From: Bacteroidales bacterium
Lineage (GTDB): Bacteria; Bacteroidota; Bacteroidia; Bacteroidales; UBA932
Reading direction: 5' to 3'
NCBI GenBank assembly: GCA_009774765.1
Contig: VSOK01000024.1
Span: 1-40,546, forward strand
DNA: 40,546 nt
The notes beneath the pieces were generated by a model. It was not told where the DNA came from. It made no database searches and saw nothing but the letters and a program-made list of their open reading frames with translations. The first letter of the stretch is position 1, and each line of letters begins with the position of its first letter. The position numbers and the translations under genes are program-made. Shown here piece after piece: positions 31,363 through 40,546 of this stretch.

Positions 31363-32715
31363 TCAGATGTTATATTTTTTCAGCTTGGCGTAGAGTGTGG
31401 GCCTGCTTATGTTCAGAGACTTGGCCACTAAGGAAAGGTTGCCGGTGTATCTTGCTATGGCTGCGCGTATGGCCTTTTCCTCTGCCATTTCCAGAGTTTC
31501 TTCTCCTGACGCCGGGTCGTCCTGAAAGGATGTCTGTTGGGGAAGCTGGATGTCATTGACATCCAGATGTGTCCCTTCAGAAAGAATTACAGCCTTTTCT
31601 ATGCAGTTCTGAAGTTCACGTATGTTCCCGTTCCACCGGTGTGCCTTGAGAAGTTCGCCCGCTTCCTTCGTAATACCGGAGACAGCACGCCTGTAACGCT
31701 CCGCATATCTGGCTATGAACATATCCGCCAGCGGAATGATCTCGTCTGTCCTTTCGCGGAGGGCAGGGAGGTGGAGATGTATGGTGTTGAGCCTGTAATA
31801 CAGGTCTTCGCGGAATTTACCTTCGCTGACCATCTGTTCCAGGTTCTTGTTCGTGGCACAAATCAGCCTGATGTCCACCGGGACAGGTTTGTTGCCTCCT
31901 ACTTTTGTGACCGTCCTGTTCTGAATGGCTCTGAGCAGTTTTGCCTGAAGGTGCAAAGGAATGTTGCCTATCTCATCAAGGAACAGGGTCCCTCCGTCGG
32001 CCTCCTGGAACTTTCCCGTGTGGTCGGAGTGGGCATCCGTGAACGCTCCTTTGACATATCCGAACAGTTCGCTTTCAAACAGACTTTCCGTCAGGGAACC
32101 GGCGTCGACGCATACCATAGGCCTCAAAGCCCTTTCGGACTTGCGGTGGATTTCTCCTGCAAGTACATCTTTGCCCGTACCGTTCTCTCCTGTTATGAGT
32201 ACCGTGGCGTCAGTGGAAGCTATTTTTTCTACTGTCTTTCTTATGTCCGCCATAGCATTGCCCTTGCCCCAGAGCATAGGGGAACTTCCAGTCCGCACTT
32301 CTGCCGATTCTTTCGGCTTTCTGTTTCTTTTTGCAGTATATGCGGACTGGAGTATCTGTACGAGTTTTTCATTGTCCCACGGCTTCAGCACAAAGTCGAA
32401 CGCTCCGCGCTTCATACCTTCCACGGCGAGCTTTATGTCCGCGTATGCGGTAAACAGCACGACTTCCGTATCAGGATTGAATTTCTTTATTTCGGAAAGC
32501 CAGTAAAGGCCTTCGTTGCCTGTATTTATGTCAGTATGGAAATTCATATCCAGAAGCACTACATCGGGCCGGAAGTCAGTCATACGGCTGACAAGCTCCT
32601 TTGGCGAAGGTATGAGCTCAACGTCGGAGAAATTCATTGACAGCAACAGTTTCAGTGCGGTCCTTATTCCTCCGTTGTCGTCGACAACAAGTATTCTCCC
32701 TTTGCTTTTTGTCAT
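31363..32715 (-). CDS. Sigma-54-type (NtrC family) response regulator
   Basis: The protein has 450 residues in three domains. The receiver (1-120) has phosphorylation site D56 and K111. The AAA+ domain has Walker A GENGTGKD (176-183), the sigma-54-contact loop KGAFTDA (222-228) and LFLDEIGN as Walker B. The Fis-type HTH at the end reads LSLVAKSLNISRPTLYAKLKK. The contact loop has D where GAFTGA usually has G. GAFTDA variants occur in functional family members. It would activate sigma-54 promoters when phosphorylated by the kinase downstream, most likely including the exporter operon. I found no clear -24/-12 site, which may lie upstream of the window. Confidence 0.93.
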   Translation of the reverse strand: MTKSKGRILVVDDNGGIRTALKLLLSMNFSDVELIPSPKELVSRMTDFRPDVVLLDMNFHTDINTGNEGLYWLSEIKKFNPDTEVVLFTAYADIKLAVEGMKRGAFDFVLKPWDNEKLVQILQSAYTAKRNRKPKESAEVRTGSSPMLWGKGNAMADIRKTVEKIASTDATVLITGENGTGKDVLAGEIHRKSERALRPMVCVDAGSLTESLFESELFGYVKGAFTDAHSDHTGKFQEADGGTLFLDEIGNIPLHLQAKLLRAIQNRTVTKVGGNKPVPVDIRLICATNKNLEQMVSEGKFREDLYYRLNTIHLHLPALRERTDEIIPLADMFIARYAERYRRAVSGITKEAGELLKAHRWNGNIRELQNCIEKAVILSEGTHLDVNDIQLPQQTSFQDDPASGEETLEMAEEKAIRAAIARYTGNLSLVAKSLNISRPTLYAKLKKYNI

Positions 32716-32763
32716 AGGCTTTTGTGAATAACAATCACAAATATAGTCAAATATACGTCAATT

Positions 32764-33444
32764 TTACAGTTCGTTCTTGACATCGCTTACAATCTGTCCA
32801 TCAAAAAGATTGATGGTGCGTTGTGCGAAAGCCGCGTCTTTCAGGGAGTGCGTTACCATAATGATGGTCGTGCCTTCTGCATTCAGCTCCGTCAGAATAT
32901 CCATCACATCCTTTCCGTTCTTTGAATCAAGGTTTCCGGTCGGCTCGTCCGCGAGGATCAGTTTCGGATTCGACACGATGGCACGGGCTATCGCTACTCT
33001 CTGCTGCTGACCTCCGGAAAGCTGCATCGGAAAATGCTGTGCACGGTGACTGATATTCATTCTTTTAAGAATGTCGTTCACACGCTGCTTCCTTTCGGAT
33101 GCGCTGATGTTCTGATAGCGCAAGGGGAGTTCCACATTCTCAAATACATTCAGCTCGTCAATCAGGTTGAAACTCTGGAACACGAAGCCGATGTTGCCCT
33201 TGCGGAATTTTGTGCGGTCTTTCTCTTTGAGGTGGCTCACCTCCTGACCGAGAAATCGGTAGCTGCCGTCCGTAGGATTGTCAAGAAGTCCGAGAATGTT
33301 CATCAGAGTCGACTTGCCGCAGCCTGACGGACCCATTATTGCCACGAATTCACCTTCTTTCACCTCGAATGAAACTTTGTTCAATGCGATGGTCTCTATT
33401 TCTTCAGTACGGAAAATTTTGCTGAGGTCTGTTACTTTAATCAT
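32764..33444 (-). CDS. ABC transporter ATP-binding protein, MacB/LolD-type
   Basis: The protein has 226 residues: Walker A GPSGCGKST (38-46), signature LSGGQQQRVAIARA, Walker B LILADEPTGNLDS, and H-loop VTHSL. The TGNLDS/Q-rich signature is typical of MacB/LolD/FtsE-type ATPases, which power mechanotransmission across the envelope rather than simple transport. It lies directly downstream of two FtsX-type permeases that lack an ATPase of their own. The gene starts 38 bases after the second permease. Confidence 0.95.
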   Translation of the reverse strand: MIKVTDLSKIFRTEEIETIALNKVSFEVKEGEFVAIMGPSGCGKSTLMNILGLLDNPTDGSYRFLGQEVSHLKEKDRTKFRKGNIGFVFQSFNLIDELNVFENVELPLRYQNISASERKQRVNDILKRMNISHRAQHFPMQLSGGQQQRVAIARAIVSNPKLILADEPTGNLDSKNGKDVMDILTELNAEGTTIIMVTHSLKDAAFAQRTINLFDGQIVSDVKNEL

Positions 33445-33482
33445 ATTATTTTGTCTTTAAATTGTTTTCAATTCTAATCTTC

Positions 33483-35822
33483 TTATTCGTTTTTGAGTGA
33501 TTCTACAGGATTGCTCATAGATATGCGGAGACTGTTGAGTACGGCGCAGACCACTACGAGAATCATTATAACCATATCGGCCAGGATGAAATACCAAGGT
33601 GAAAGGGATATCTTCTCAGAGAAATTCTGCAACCACATAGTCGAGGCGAAATATGCTCCGATGTTTCCGGCAGCCAGTGCGACGATGCTCAGCTTCATGA
33701 TTTCCATAATATATATGCTGATGATCTCCTTTCCTGTAGCTCCGTTTATCTTGCGGATTGCCATTTCTTTGCTCCTACGCTGTGACTCGTCGCGGACGTA
33801 TCCCATAAGGCCGAACAAGGCAATGATGATGGATACTGTACATCCGGCTATAACGGTGTTTCTCATTTTCATTTCACCGGAATATGCCTCACGCATCGAG
33901 TCCTTGTATGCCTTCACTTCCACTTCTTTGTTCTTGATTCTCGCCTGAATTGCCTCCCTGGCTCTGGATATCATTTCCTGCGACACCTCCGAGACTTTTA
34001 TTACCATAAAGGGCATGCGTGACGAACCTGTCTCGCCATAGAATTTTATGCTTGCTCGTGTGTCCTGGTTTGTCAGGGTGTTGATTCTATAATCCTTATA
34101 TACTCCGCTGACTGTCAGGACTTGTTCGGAATTCTGGCAATGTTCTGTAATACGGATTTGCTTTCCGACAGCTCCGTCGCTCCACTCCTGAAACGTCTGC
34201 ATCTTTTTCACAAAACTTTCGCTTACGGCCACTTCCTCGGCACTCTGAGGATATCTTCCTTCTATGAAAGGTATTTCAAGCATCTCGAAAAGTCCGTCCG
34301 TACCTTCATATTGGTCTGCGACATTGAACAGCTCCTTATATCCGCCCTCTGTCATATATACCTTGTTCCCTGAGCTGTGATTAAGGGGAAGATTATATGA
34401 CATCTGCACGTCCAGCACTCCGGGCACCGTCTTCAAATCATTGATGATGCTCTGGTGTACACTTGCGTCCGTGCCTGTCAGGACGGTCCAGAGGAGATTT
34501 TTGTATTCATACCCTGGCTTGTCGTTCACGGCCTTGTCATATTGGGTGCTGATGACGCATGTCAGAGTCAGCAGAAAGGCGCAAATGCCGGTCTGTACGA
34601 ACAGAAGCCCGAGTTTCCATATACGCTTGCTTTCACGGAAGTTCCTTATTGCCGCTCCTGCGGGTATTCTGGAATAAAGATAGCCCGGCACAAGGGCGGC
34701 GATGAAAAACACTGCCAGACAGATGCTTGTCACTGTAATATAAGTCCATCCTACAAACAGGGCACTTACAGGCACACCGATGATGTCCTCGATCATAGGC
34801 TTGATGGAAAGTATTATGGCAGCAGCCACAATCAATGACACCGTGATATCGGTTGCGGCTTCTTTTGCCATTATCGCATAGATGTTTCCGCCGGAGGCTC
34901 CATAGCATTTCCTTACTCCAATTTCTTTTGATCTTTTGACAATTGAAGAAACGGATATGAGGATATAGTTCAGAAGCGAAATCATGATCAGGAGCGCAGA
35001 TACTACGGACAGAATGACAATGATATTCTTCATCCTGGTCGATTTGATATGTTCTCCGGAAAACGATGCAAGGAAATAACGGATATCATTTCCTGATTCT
35101 GCTGCCATTTTAACAATTTCAGGAGGATAATTCTTTTCCTGCATCAGCCTGATGGCAGGTGCCAGCATATCAGGATCAGTCCCTTCCGCAAGCCTGACGA
35201 AGCCTCTGTAACGGTCGTTTCCTATCCAGTTTTCGGTCGATGTTTTGTTCATGCTTTCCATAGAGAGGAGTACGTCATGGCGGATGGAGCTGTGATAAGG
35301 AAAATCCTTGAAGATGCCTTTCACCGTTATCATAAACTGCGGTGACTCCTCGTTCGCTATGGTTTTTCCGATGGCTTCTGATATGCCTCCTAATTTTTGG
35401 GCGAAGCTCTCGGATACTATGGCGCATCCCGGTAACGAAAGCGCTTCCTTAGGATTTCCTGCAAGTATTTCCGTATCGAATACGTCAAAGAAACAAGTGT
35501 CTGCAAGTATCAGTGAACCCTTTATCGTATTCTTTTCCTCATCGGTAAACCTTTCACTGTTGAAAATGAACGTATATCTCGTGGCAATGTCCACACCTGG
35601 TATATGGTCTTTGAAGCCTGGAGCGATTGCTCCCGAAATCTGACCATATTCAATCTCCTCTCCGTTTTGAGTGTATAGGGTGCGTATAGAGTATATCTGC
35701 TTATAATCGGTATAACAGGTGTCATGGCTCATTTCATAACATACCTTTGCGACCAGAACAAGCCCGATTGCCATACCGATCCCGAGGGACAGGGCCTTTG
35801 TCGCCGTTTCCTTTAGTTTCAT
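33483..35822 (-). CDS. ABC permease, FtsX/MacB type (second copy)
   Basis: The protein has 779 residues with eight predicted membrane helices: one at 10-28, three at about 265-400 (first FtsX unit), and four in the second half (about 415-430 and 660-770). Two large soluble MacB periplasmic-core-like domains (about 30-260 and 440-650) face the periplasm. The FtsX signatures are KRSKEIGVRKCYGASGGNIY and SKEMAIRKINGATGKEIIS. The protein ends NPVESLKNE, the usual end of such permeases. The neighbouring permease differs in sequence but has the same plan, so they probably pair as a heterodimer with the ATPase at 32764. It starts two bases after the first permease's stop. Confidence 0.92.
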   Translation of the reverse strand: MKLKETATKALSLGIGMAIGLVLVAKVCYEMSHDTCYTDYKQIYSIRTLYTQNGEEIEYGQISGAIAPGFKDHIPGVDIATRYTFIFNSERFTDEEKNTIKGSLILADTCFFDVFDTEILAGNPKEALSLPGCAIVSESFAQKLGGISEAIGKTIANEESPQFMITVKGIFKDFPYHSSIRHDVLLSMESMNKTSTENWIGNDRYRGFVRLAEGTDPDMLAPAIRLMQEKNYPPEIVKMAAESGNDIRYFLASFSGEHIKSTRMKNIIVILSVVSALLIMISLLNYILISVSSIVKRSKEIGVRKCYGASGGNIYAIMAKEAATDITVSLIVAAAIILSIKPMIEDIIGVPVSALFVGWTYITVTSICLAVFFIAALVPGYLYSRIPAGAAIRNFRESKRIWKLGLLFVQTGICAFLLTLTCVISTQYDKAVNDKPGYEYKNLLWTVLTGTDASVHQSIINDLKTVPGVLDVQMSYNLPLNHSSGNKVYMTEGGYKELFNVADQYEGTDGLFEMLEIPFIEGRYPQSAEEVAVSESFVKKMQTFQEWSDGAVGKQIRITEHCQNSEQVLTVSGVYKDYRINTLTNQDTRASIKFYGETGSSRMPFMVIKVSEVSQEMISRAREAIQARIKNKEVEVKAYKDSMREAYSGEMKMRNTVIAGCTVSIIIALFGLMGYVRDESQRRSKEMAIRKINGATGKEIISIYIMEIMKLSIVALAAGNIGAYFASTMWLQNFSEKISLSPWYFILADMVIMILVVVCAVLNSLRISMSNPVESLKNE

Positions 35823-35824
35823 TT

Positions 35825-38152
35825 TTATTCGCTTTTAAGTGCCTCTGTCGGGTTGGTTGCGGATGCCTTGATGCTTTGCCAAAGTATTGTGACCAAGGCT
35901 ATGGCGAGTATGGTCAGCGCGGACAATGCGAATATCCACCAGTGAAGCTGAATCCTGTAGCTGAATCCTTCAAGCCATCTGTGGGCCATATACCATCCTG
36001 CCGGAATTCCTATCACCGTGGCCGCGCATACATATTTCATAAATGACATTATCAGCTCTTTAAGCACTGTTTTCATATCGGCCCCGATAACTTTTCTTAT
36101 CGCCGCGTTCTTTCTCTGCTGCAGCATAAAATATGTGCTCATCGCAAGAAGTCCGAGCGCGGATATCATTATTGAAATGATTGTGAATATTATCACTATC
36201 TCCAATGCTTTCTTTTCCTTGATGAATGTCCTGCTTATCTGGTCTTCAATGTATTCCGCATCAAAAATCTTGTCAGGGAACACTTCTGCAAATATATCCC
36301 TGATTCTGGAATATGCTTCAGCGTGGTCGCCTTCAATTTCAACGAGTATGTTCCACGGAGATTTGTTGTCTCCGTATGTGCCCAAGTTTCTGATGAGTGC
36401 CGCGGACTGATCCTGCAGCAAAGAGAATATTTTGAAATCGTGATATACTCCTCCTATAATTGCGCTGTTTGAATTTGCGAATGGAATGGTGTTTTCGGAA
36501 TCTTTTATGCCAAGCTGTTTGTTTGCGGCGGAAATCAGTTCCATTGCATACTCGTTCACCCAAAAGCTATTTGGAATATTCCTGTCTTCTTTTTTGCGTA
36601 GTCCCAGAATATCAAAGTAGCCGTTGTCACCTTGGATGACCTGGAATGAAATCCAGTCATCATTCAAAAGGCGTGAGGTCTCATTGTTGGTTCCCCAAAG
36701 CGGTGTCCCGTGTCCGTAGCCTACATTTTTTACGAAAGTTTCCGTAAGCATCTGTTCTTTGGCGACATTGAGCTTCGATACGGGGCCGTAATTGTTTTCT
36801 ATGTTCAGGATGTTTTTGGTGTTGTATCCGAGAGGGGCATCGAGCATGTGCCTTATCTGGAGCGTCATAGTTATCGCCATTATCAGAAGACAGAGTGTCA
36901 GGGTGTTCTGTATGAACATTATGACCTTGCTGTATATTGTCTTTGTCTTAAGCCTGAAGCTTCCTCGGACTATATCTATTGGCTGTACTGTCAGAAGAGT
37001 GACAGCTGGTATGGTTCCGGACAGGATGCCCAAAAGGAGGACGGAGAGGACCACTGCCGCTATGTTTCCGGGAGATATCGCACCTGAAATGCTGAAATTG
37101 TAGCCGAGGAATCCGGAAACGTATGGTGAGAGTCCTTCCGCAATGAATATTGCGGCTATTGTCGCTGTCGTGCACATAATGGTGGATTCTCCTATCATTT
37201 TGAGGAATATGTTTGCCTTTGAAGCTCCGAGAAGTCTTCTGGAAGCCATCTCCTTTGCCCGGAATCCTATGATTGCCGTAGTGAGGTTTATATAGTTGAG
37301 CATTGCGAACAGAAGGAGCACGAGACATACTGTCAGAAGCAGGTTGACGAAAGATTTGTTGCCTGTATTCAGACAGCTGATTTCATCACAGCCGCAGAAA
37401 TAGATGTCTTTCATCGGAAGCAGGAACACTTTGCTGCAGTATCCCTTATACATCCACCATATTTCTTTGAAATATTCCAGCATATCCGCCTCTTTGGCCA
37501 TAAGGTCGGCGTTTTCCTTGACAAGTACGAATGTCTGTACGGTTCCGCTGTTGCCGAGATGCTTGTTGTGTGAATCGTTGCGCATTTCTATCCATTCGCC
37601 TCTCATCAGTATGTCGCAATATGGTATGACTGAATTGTCAATGTCTTCCATAACTGCGGTGATTGTCAGTTGGTCATCAAATCTGGACATAGTGAGCGTT
37701 TTTCCGATGGCATCCTCGCTGCCGAAATATTTGGAGGCGAAACTTTTGCTGACAACGATGTTGTTGCGGGAATGGCGGAATGATTCCTTGTCCCCATCGA
37801 TGACTTTGAAGGAGAATATGTCAAAGAATGTAGAGTCAGCAAAATTTACAGATGAGTATAGGGTTTCTTCCCTGAGCTTGATTTCTATATTGTTTTCAGT
37901 CAAGAATCCAGTCGTGGATTCTATTTCCGGATATCTTTCTATGAGGTAGTCCTGCAGGTGGTATGCGCTGGCGTAAAATTCATTTGCCACCAGTATTATC
38001 CTGTCCGCCTTTTCCTGGAATGAGTCCGTGTTGAGCTGTTTCTGTACGTATACAGCAAGCAGAAGGATGAACGCCATCGACAATGCCAGGCCGACCAGAT
38101 TGATTGCAGTGTAAAGTCTGTTATGTTTGAGGAAATTCAAAAATGTCTTCAT
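35825..38152 (-). CDS. ABC permease, FtsX/MacB type (first copy)
   Basis: The protein has 775 residues with the same architecture as the next gene: N-terminal helix (about 11-33), MacB periplasmic core, FtsX unit with FRAKEMASRRLLGASKANIF, a second periplasmic domain, and a final FtsX unit with QQRKNAAIRKVIGADMKTVL, ending NPTEALKSE. These systems couple ATP hydrolysis to periplasmic movements that push substrates through a TolC-like channel. The gene overlaps the adaptor gene by 4 bases (ATGA), showing translational coupling and supporting the adaptor-permease partnership. The substrate cannot be deduced. Confidence 0.92.
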   Translation of the reverse strand: MKTFLNFLKHNRLYTAINLVGLALSMAFILLLAVYVQKQLNTDSFQEKADRIILVANEFYASAYHLQDYLIERYPEIESTTGFLTENNIEIKLREETLYSSVNFADSTFFDIFSFKVIDGDKESFRHSRNNIVVSKSFASKYFGSEDAIGKTLTMSRFDDQLTITAVMEDIDNSVIPYCDILMRGEWIEMRNDSHNKHLGNSGTVQTFVLVKENADLMAKEADMLEYFKEIWWMYKGYCSKVFLLPMKDIYFCGCDEISCLNTGNKSFVNLLLTVCLVLLLFAMLNYINLTTAIIGFRAKEMASRRLLGASKANIFLKMIGESTIMCTTATIAAIFIAEGLSPYVSGFLGYNFSISGAISPGNIAAVVLSVLLLGILSGTIPAVTLLTVQPIDIVRGSFRLKTKTIYSKVIMFIQNTLTLCLLIMAITMTLQIRHMLDAPLGYNTKNILNIENNYGPVSKLNVAKEQMLTETFVKNVGYGHGTPLWGTNNETSRLLNDDWISFQVIQGDNGYFDILGLRKKEDRNIPNSFWVNEYAMELISAANKQLGIKDSENTIPFANSNSAIIGGVYHDFKIFSLLQDQSAALIRNLGTYGDNKSPWNILVEIEGDHAEAYSRIRDIFAEVFPDKIFDAEYIEDQISRTFIKEKKALEIVIIFTIISIMISALGLLAMSTYFMLQQRKNAAIRKVIGADMKTVLKELIMSFMKYVCAATVIGIPAGWYMAHRWLEGFSYRIQLHWWIFALSALTILAIALVTILWQSIKASATNPTEALKSE

Positions 38153-39423
38153 ATCCCGAGTTGTTGTTTGAATATAAGTATTTCATTGTCACCGAATGTG
38201 CTGTAGTCAGACGTTATGACCTGTTCTCCCGGCTCAAGGCCTTCTGTGACCTCATAGAACTGAGGATTCTGACGGATGATACGGATTTCTCTCTTTACGG
38301 CCTTGTCTCCTTCCGGGGTGACGACATAGATCCATTTCCCTCCTGTTTTCTGGTAGAATGCTCCCCTCGGTATAAGTATTGCTTTTGTCGGCTGTCCGAG
38401 CTGGAGGTTAAGATAATAGGTCTGCCCGGCGCGTATGTTGTCAGGCTGTTCTCCGGTAAATTTGAAGTCCGCCTTGAATTTGCCGTTACGTACTTCAGGA
38501 TATACTTTGCGTATGGATGCTCCGTATGATTCATTCTGCCGTTCAAAGGTCGCGGACAGTCCTGCGGATATCCTGTCTATGTAATGCTCATCTATCTGTG
38601 CTTCAATTTTATAGCTGTGTATGTCATTGATCTGTCCTATTTTTGTCCCGCTGGCTACGGACTGCCCGAGAACCACATCAAGAAGCCCGAGTTCCCCGTC
38701 AATGGGAGACTTGATCGTCAGATTGTCTTTTCTGCGGCGGATCATCTGCATATTCTGCTTCATATTGTCAAGGCTCTCCTGCATCTGGCTGATCTGTATG
38801 CTCCGGTATAGGCTGTCCTGACAGGCCCGTTCCTTTACCAGTTCAAGACGGCCTGCCGCAAGTTCATAGTCTTCTTCCGAATTCAGGTATTCTTCGCGGG
38901 AGATGAGACGGTCTTCGTAAAGGATCTTGTTCTGCTCGTGTTTTCTTTTGAGGCGTCTGACTTCAATCTGCAGCTGGAGCTTTTCCTGCTGTACGCTGAG
39001 TTTCTGCTGCTCCATCGATATCATCGTGTTGCGCAGCAGGTTCTCTTTCTCGGCAAGTTCAGATTCTGAATTGAGGATCTGAAGGTCAAGGTTGTCATTG
39101 CTCAGACGGATGATTTCATCTCCTTTTTTTACCGTTGAGCCTTCTTCGGTGATGATTTTCTCCACGGTTCCTCCTTCCTGTGGGCTTATCTGTATAGTGG
39201 TCATAGGCTGGACCTGGCCGCTGATACGGATGTAATCGTTGAATTCACCGCTTGTGACCTTGCTGATTGACAAAGTGTCGCCGTTTACTCTCAGCGTACT
39301 GGCATCGTCACGGAAGACTATCCATAATATGAATGCGGTGATTATGGCTCCGGTCCAATATGGCAGGGCTTTCTTAGTGAAAACTGCCGCAATCCCTTTT
39401 TTCTTTTCTATTATTCTGTCCAT
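38149..39423 (-). CDS. HlyD/MacA-like periplasmic adaptor protein
   Basis: The protein has 424 residues. One N-terminal membrane helix (about 20-37) precedes a biotinyl-lipoyl-like half (ISGQVQPMTTIQISPQEGG), a coiled-coil hairpin (about 130-215, with many E, Q, K and L), the second lipoyl half (IKSPIDGELGLL) and a barrel and membrane-proximal domain. Such proteins link an inner-membrane transporter to an outer-membrane TolC channel. Standing between tolC-like and macB-like genes fits. Translation is coupled to the permease gene by the ATGA overlap. Confidence 0.93.
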   Translation of the reverse strand: MDRIIEKKKGIAAVFTKKALPYWTGAIITAFILWIVFRDDASTLRVNGDTLSISKVTSGEFNDYIRISGQVQPMTTIQISPQEGGTVEKIITEEGSTVKKGDEIIRLSNDNLDLQILNSESELAEKENLLRNTMISMEQQKLSVQQEKLQLQIEVRRLKRKHEQNKILYEDRLISREEYLNSEEDYELAAGRLELVKERACQDSLYRSIQISQMQESLDNMKQNMQMIRRRKDNLTIKSPIDGELGLLDVVLGQSVASGTKIGQINDIHSYKIEAQIDEHYIDRISAGLSATFERQNESYGASIRKVYPEVRNGKFKADFKFTGEQPDNIRAGQTYYLNLQLGQPTKAILIPRGAFYQKTGGKWIYVVTPEGDKAVKREIRIIRQNPQFYEVTEGLEPGEQVITSDYSTFGDNEILIFKQQLGI

Positions 39424-39459
39424 TATGATGTTTGTTTTCGTTTTTGATATGTCTGGTTC

Positions 39460-40546
39460 CTATTCCTGGTTGAGATAATTGATTCCGTTGTAGTAGCTCA
39501 CCACACTTCTCTTTATGTAGTAGTTGAGCAACGCTTCCAATCTGCCGGCCTTTGCCTCCATCCAGTTGTCGGAGGCTTTGCTGAAGTCGATCGCGGAAAT
39601 CATTCCCTGCTCATACCTTTTGATATTGATATGATAGGCTTCTTCCTGGACGTCCGCCCTGCGGTCTGCCTGATGGAATGCCGCTGAGGCCCCGTCCCTG
39701 TCCTGTATAGCTCTGGCTACTTCCGCCTCGACTTCGCGTACGGTCTGTTCGTATTGTATCGAAGCTTTTGTGCAGGCGTTCTTTTTTCTCCTCAGGTTGG
39801 AGAATGCGGACAGTCCGCTGAATATCGGGAATGAGAGTGAAAGCTGGATATATTCGCCTCCGTTGTTGGTAAACTGTGTACGGAAAGGAGTGGGGACATA
39901 TCCGTTCTGTCCAGGATAGGTATAGTAGCTTGTAGACCATCCTGCATTGAGCGACAGGGTCGGTGTGAATTTCCATTTTGCTGTTTTCAGGTCAATCTTG
40001 GCCTTGTCCATATTCCATTTGGCTATTGCTATTTGGGGAAGGTTATCTATGGCATAGTCCATTGTCTGCAGCCTTTCATATTCCGGAGCAAGCGTTATGG
40101 CCGTTTCCGCTTCCGCCATTGATGTGTCGATGGACAATTCCTGCTCTATAGGCCAGAACATAAGTTCTTTAAGTGTGAGTATAGCATCGGCATATCTGTT
40201 TTTTGCTGATATGAGCAGGAATTCGCAATCTGCCACTCCGGCTTCCATTTCTATCACTTCCGCATAACCTTTCTGCCCGAGCTCCTCCTGCCTTTTCGCG
40301 AGTTTGAGCACATTCCTGGAGGTCTCTGTACGGCTTGTAAGGATTTCGGCAAGCCTCTCGCAATAGACTGCATTGTAATATGCCTGCATTATTGCGAGGC
40401 ACAGCTCGTCTTTTATCAGTTCTTCCTGACGGATTCCCATCTTGAGTGCCGTTTTTGTGATTTTCATATTGTTAACGGCTGAAAATCCGTTGAACAGGGT
40501 TATCCCTCCGGAGATTGAATATCCGTTGTTGAAGGAGGTAGTGGAC
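39460..40546 (-). CDS. TolC-family outer-membrane efflux protein, partial
   Basis: The visible part (about 362 residues) lacks its N-terminus, which lies beyond the window's right end. The frame is open through the edge, so the in-frame ATG at 40467 is internal (NGYSISGGITLFNGFSAVNN precedes it, typical of TolC proteins). Two long helical regions with DELCLAIMQAYYNAVYCERL and QYEQTVREVEAEVARAIQDR are the outer efflux protein repeats. LQLSLSFPIFSGLSAFSN-like sequence marks the second beta-strand pair. It forms the outer-membrane channel of the tripartite exporter and would be the first gene of the visible operon. Confidence 0.92.
   Translation of the reverse strand, partial: STTSFNNGYSISGGITLFNGFSAVNNMKITKTALKMGIRQEELIKDELCLAIMQAYYNAVYCERLAEILTSRTETSRNVLKLAKRQEELGQKGYAEVIEMEAGVADCEFLLISAKNRYADAILTLKELMFWPIEQELSIDTSMAEAETAITLAPEYERLQTMDYAIDNLPQIAIAKWNMDKAKIDLKTAKWKFTPTLSLNAGWSTSYYTYPGQNGYVPTPFRTQFTNNGGEYIQLSLSFPIFSGLSAFSNLRRKKNACTKASIQYEQTVREVEAEVARAIQDRDGASAAFHQADRRADVQEEAYHINIKRYEQGMISAIDFSKASDNWMEAKAGRLEALLNYYIKRSVVSYYNGINYLNQE

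Noticed and set aside
31537..32640. A 367-codon forward frame opposite the response regulator
   Set aside because: It is the antisense shadow of a gene with full domain motifs. Its peptide shows no family features.
39424..39459. A sigma-54 promoter between the tolC-like and adaptor genes
   Set aside because: The 36-base gap lacks GG-N10-GC spacing.
1..40546. CRISPR arrays, tRNA and rRNA genes
   Set aside because: I saw no regularly spaced direct repeats, no tRNA-like cloverleaf with CCA or T-loop motif, and no rRNA signature. A program such as tRNAscan-SE would be decisive.

Overview
The window looks like a Bacteroidales (phylum Bacteroidota) chromosome. Protein families and domain combinations are typical of that order, there are no strong Shine-Dalgarno sequences, and many starts are preceded by the Bacteroidota -7 promoter element TAnnTTTG. 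I cannot name the genus. The left half (about 1-20.4 kb) is visibly richer in A/T and holds defence genes, gene fragments and an insertion-sequence remnant, so it reads as an acquired defence island. The right half (about 20.4-40.5 kb) is richer in G/C and carries ordinary chromosomal genes.

Island, left margin (1-3.9 kb): a frameshifted mrr restriction endonuclease gene, two decayed reverse-strand genes, a conserved hypothetical protein, a possibly frameshifted pair of small ORFs with ExoX-C-like repeats, and the left end of an IS256-like element with a 22-bp inverted repeat. Island core (3.9-20 kb): a reverse-strand GHKL ATPase fused to a PD-(D/E)XK nuclease-like domain stands divergent from a forward run of XRE control protein, Dcm-type cytosine-5 methyltransferase, McrB-like AAA+ protein, LlaJI/McrC-like endonuclease subunit and a 1,100-residue YobI-type membrane P-loop NTPase. 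After a decayed AlbA_2/HATPase regulator come SIR2 and HerA (a SIR2-HerA defence pair) and a decayed vsr repair endonuclease whose start overlaps herA. The MTase-McrB-LlaJI part is a recognisable LlaJI-type restriction-modification system. The tightly linked YobI NTPase and the divergent GHKL-nuclease are the less explored partners and the best candidates for an undescribed composite system.

Middle region (20.4-30.1 kb): cupin/HxlR divergent pair, Nudix hydrolase, Smr-domain protein, an unrecognised protein, Dabb protein plus zinc alcohol dehydrogenase, a DUF2130 protein preceded by a 32-codon ORF, a WYL regulator, a probable structured RNA with alternative pairings, two small ORFs, a uracil/deoxyinosine-DNA-glycosylase-like protein, a small conserved protein and an HD-domain phosphohydrolase. 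The WYL gene and the glycosylase gene share an almost identical inverted-repeat operator at the same distance from a -7 element, which suggests one regulon. A dispersed leader-like repeat precedes several genes.

Right region (30.1-40.5 kb): one long reverse-strand operon reading TolC-like outer-membrane protein (running off the window), HlyD/MacA-like adaptor, two FtsX/MacB-type permeases, MacB/LolD-type ATPase, sigma-54-type response regulator and sensor histidine kinase. It is a tripartite ABC export or envelope-maintenance system with its own two-component regulator.
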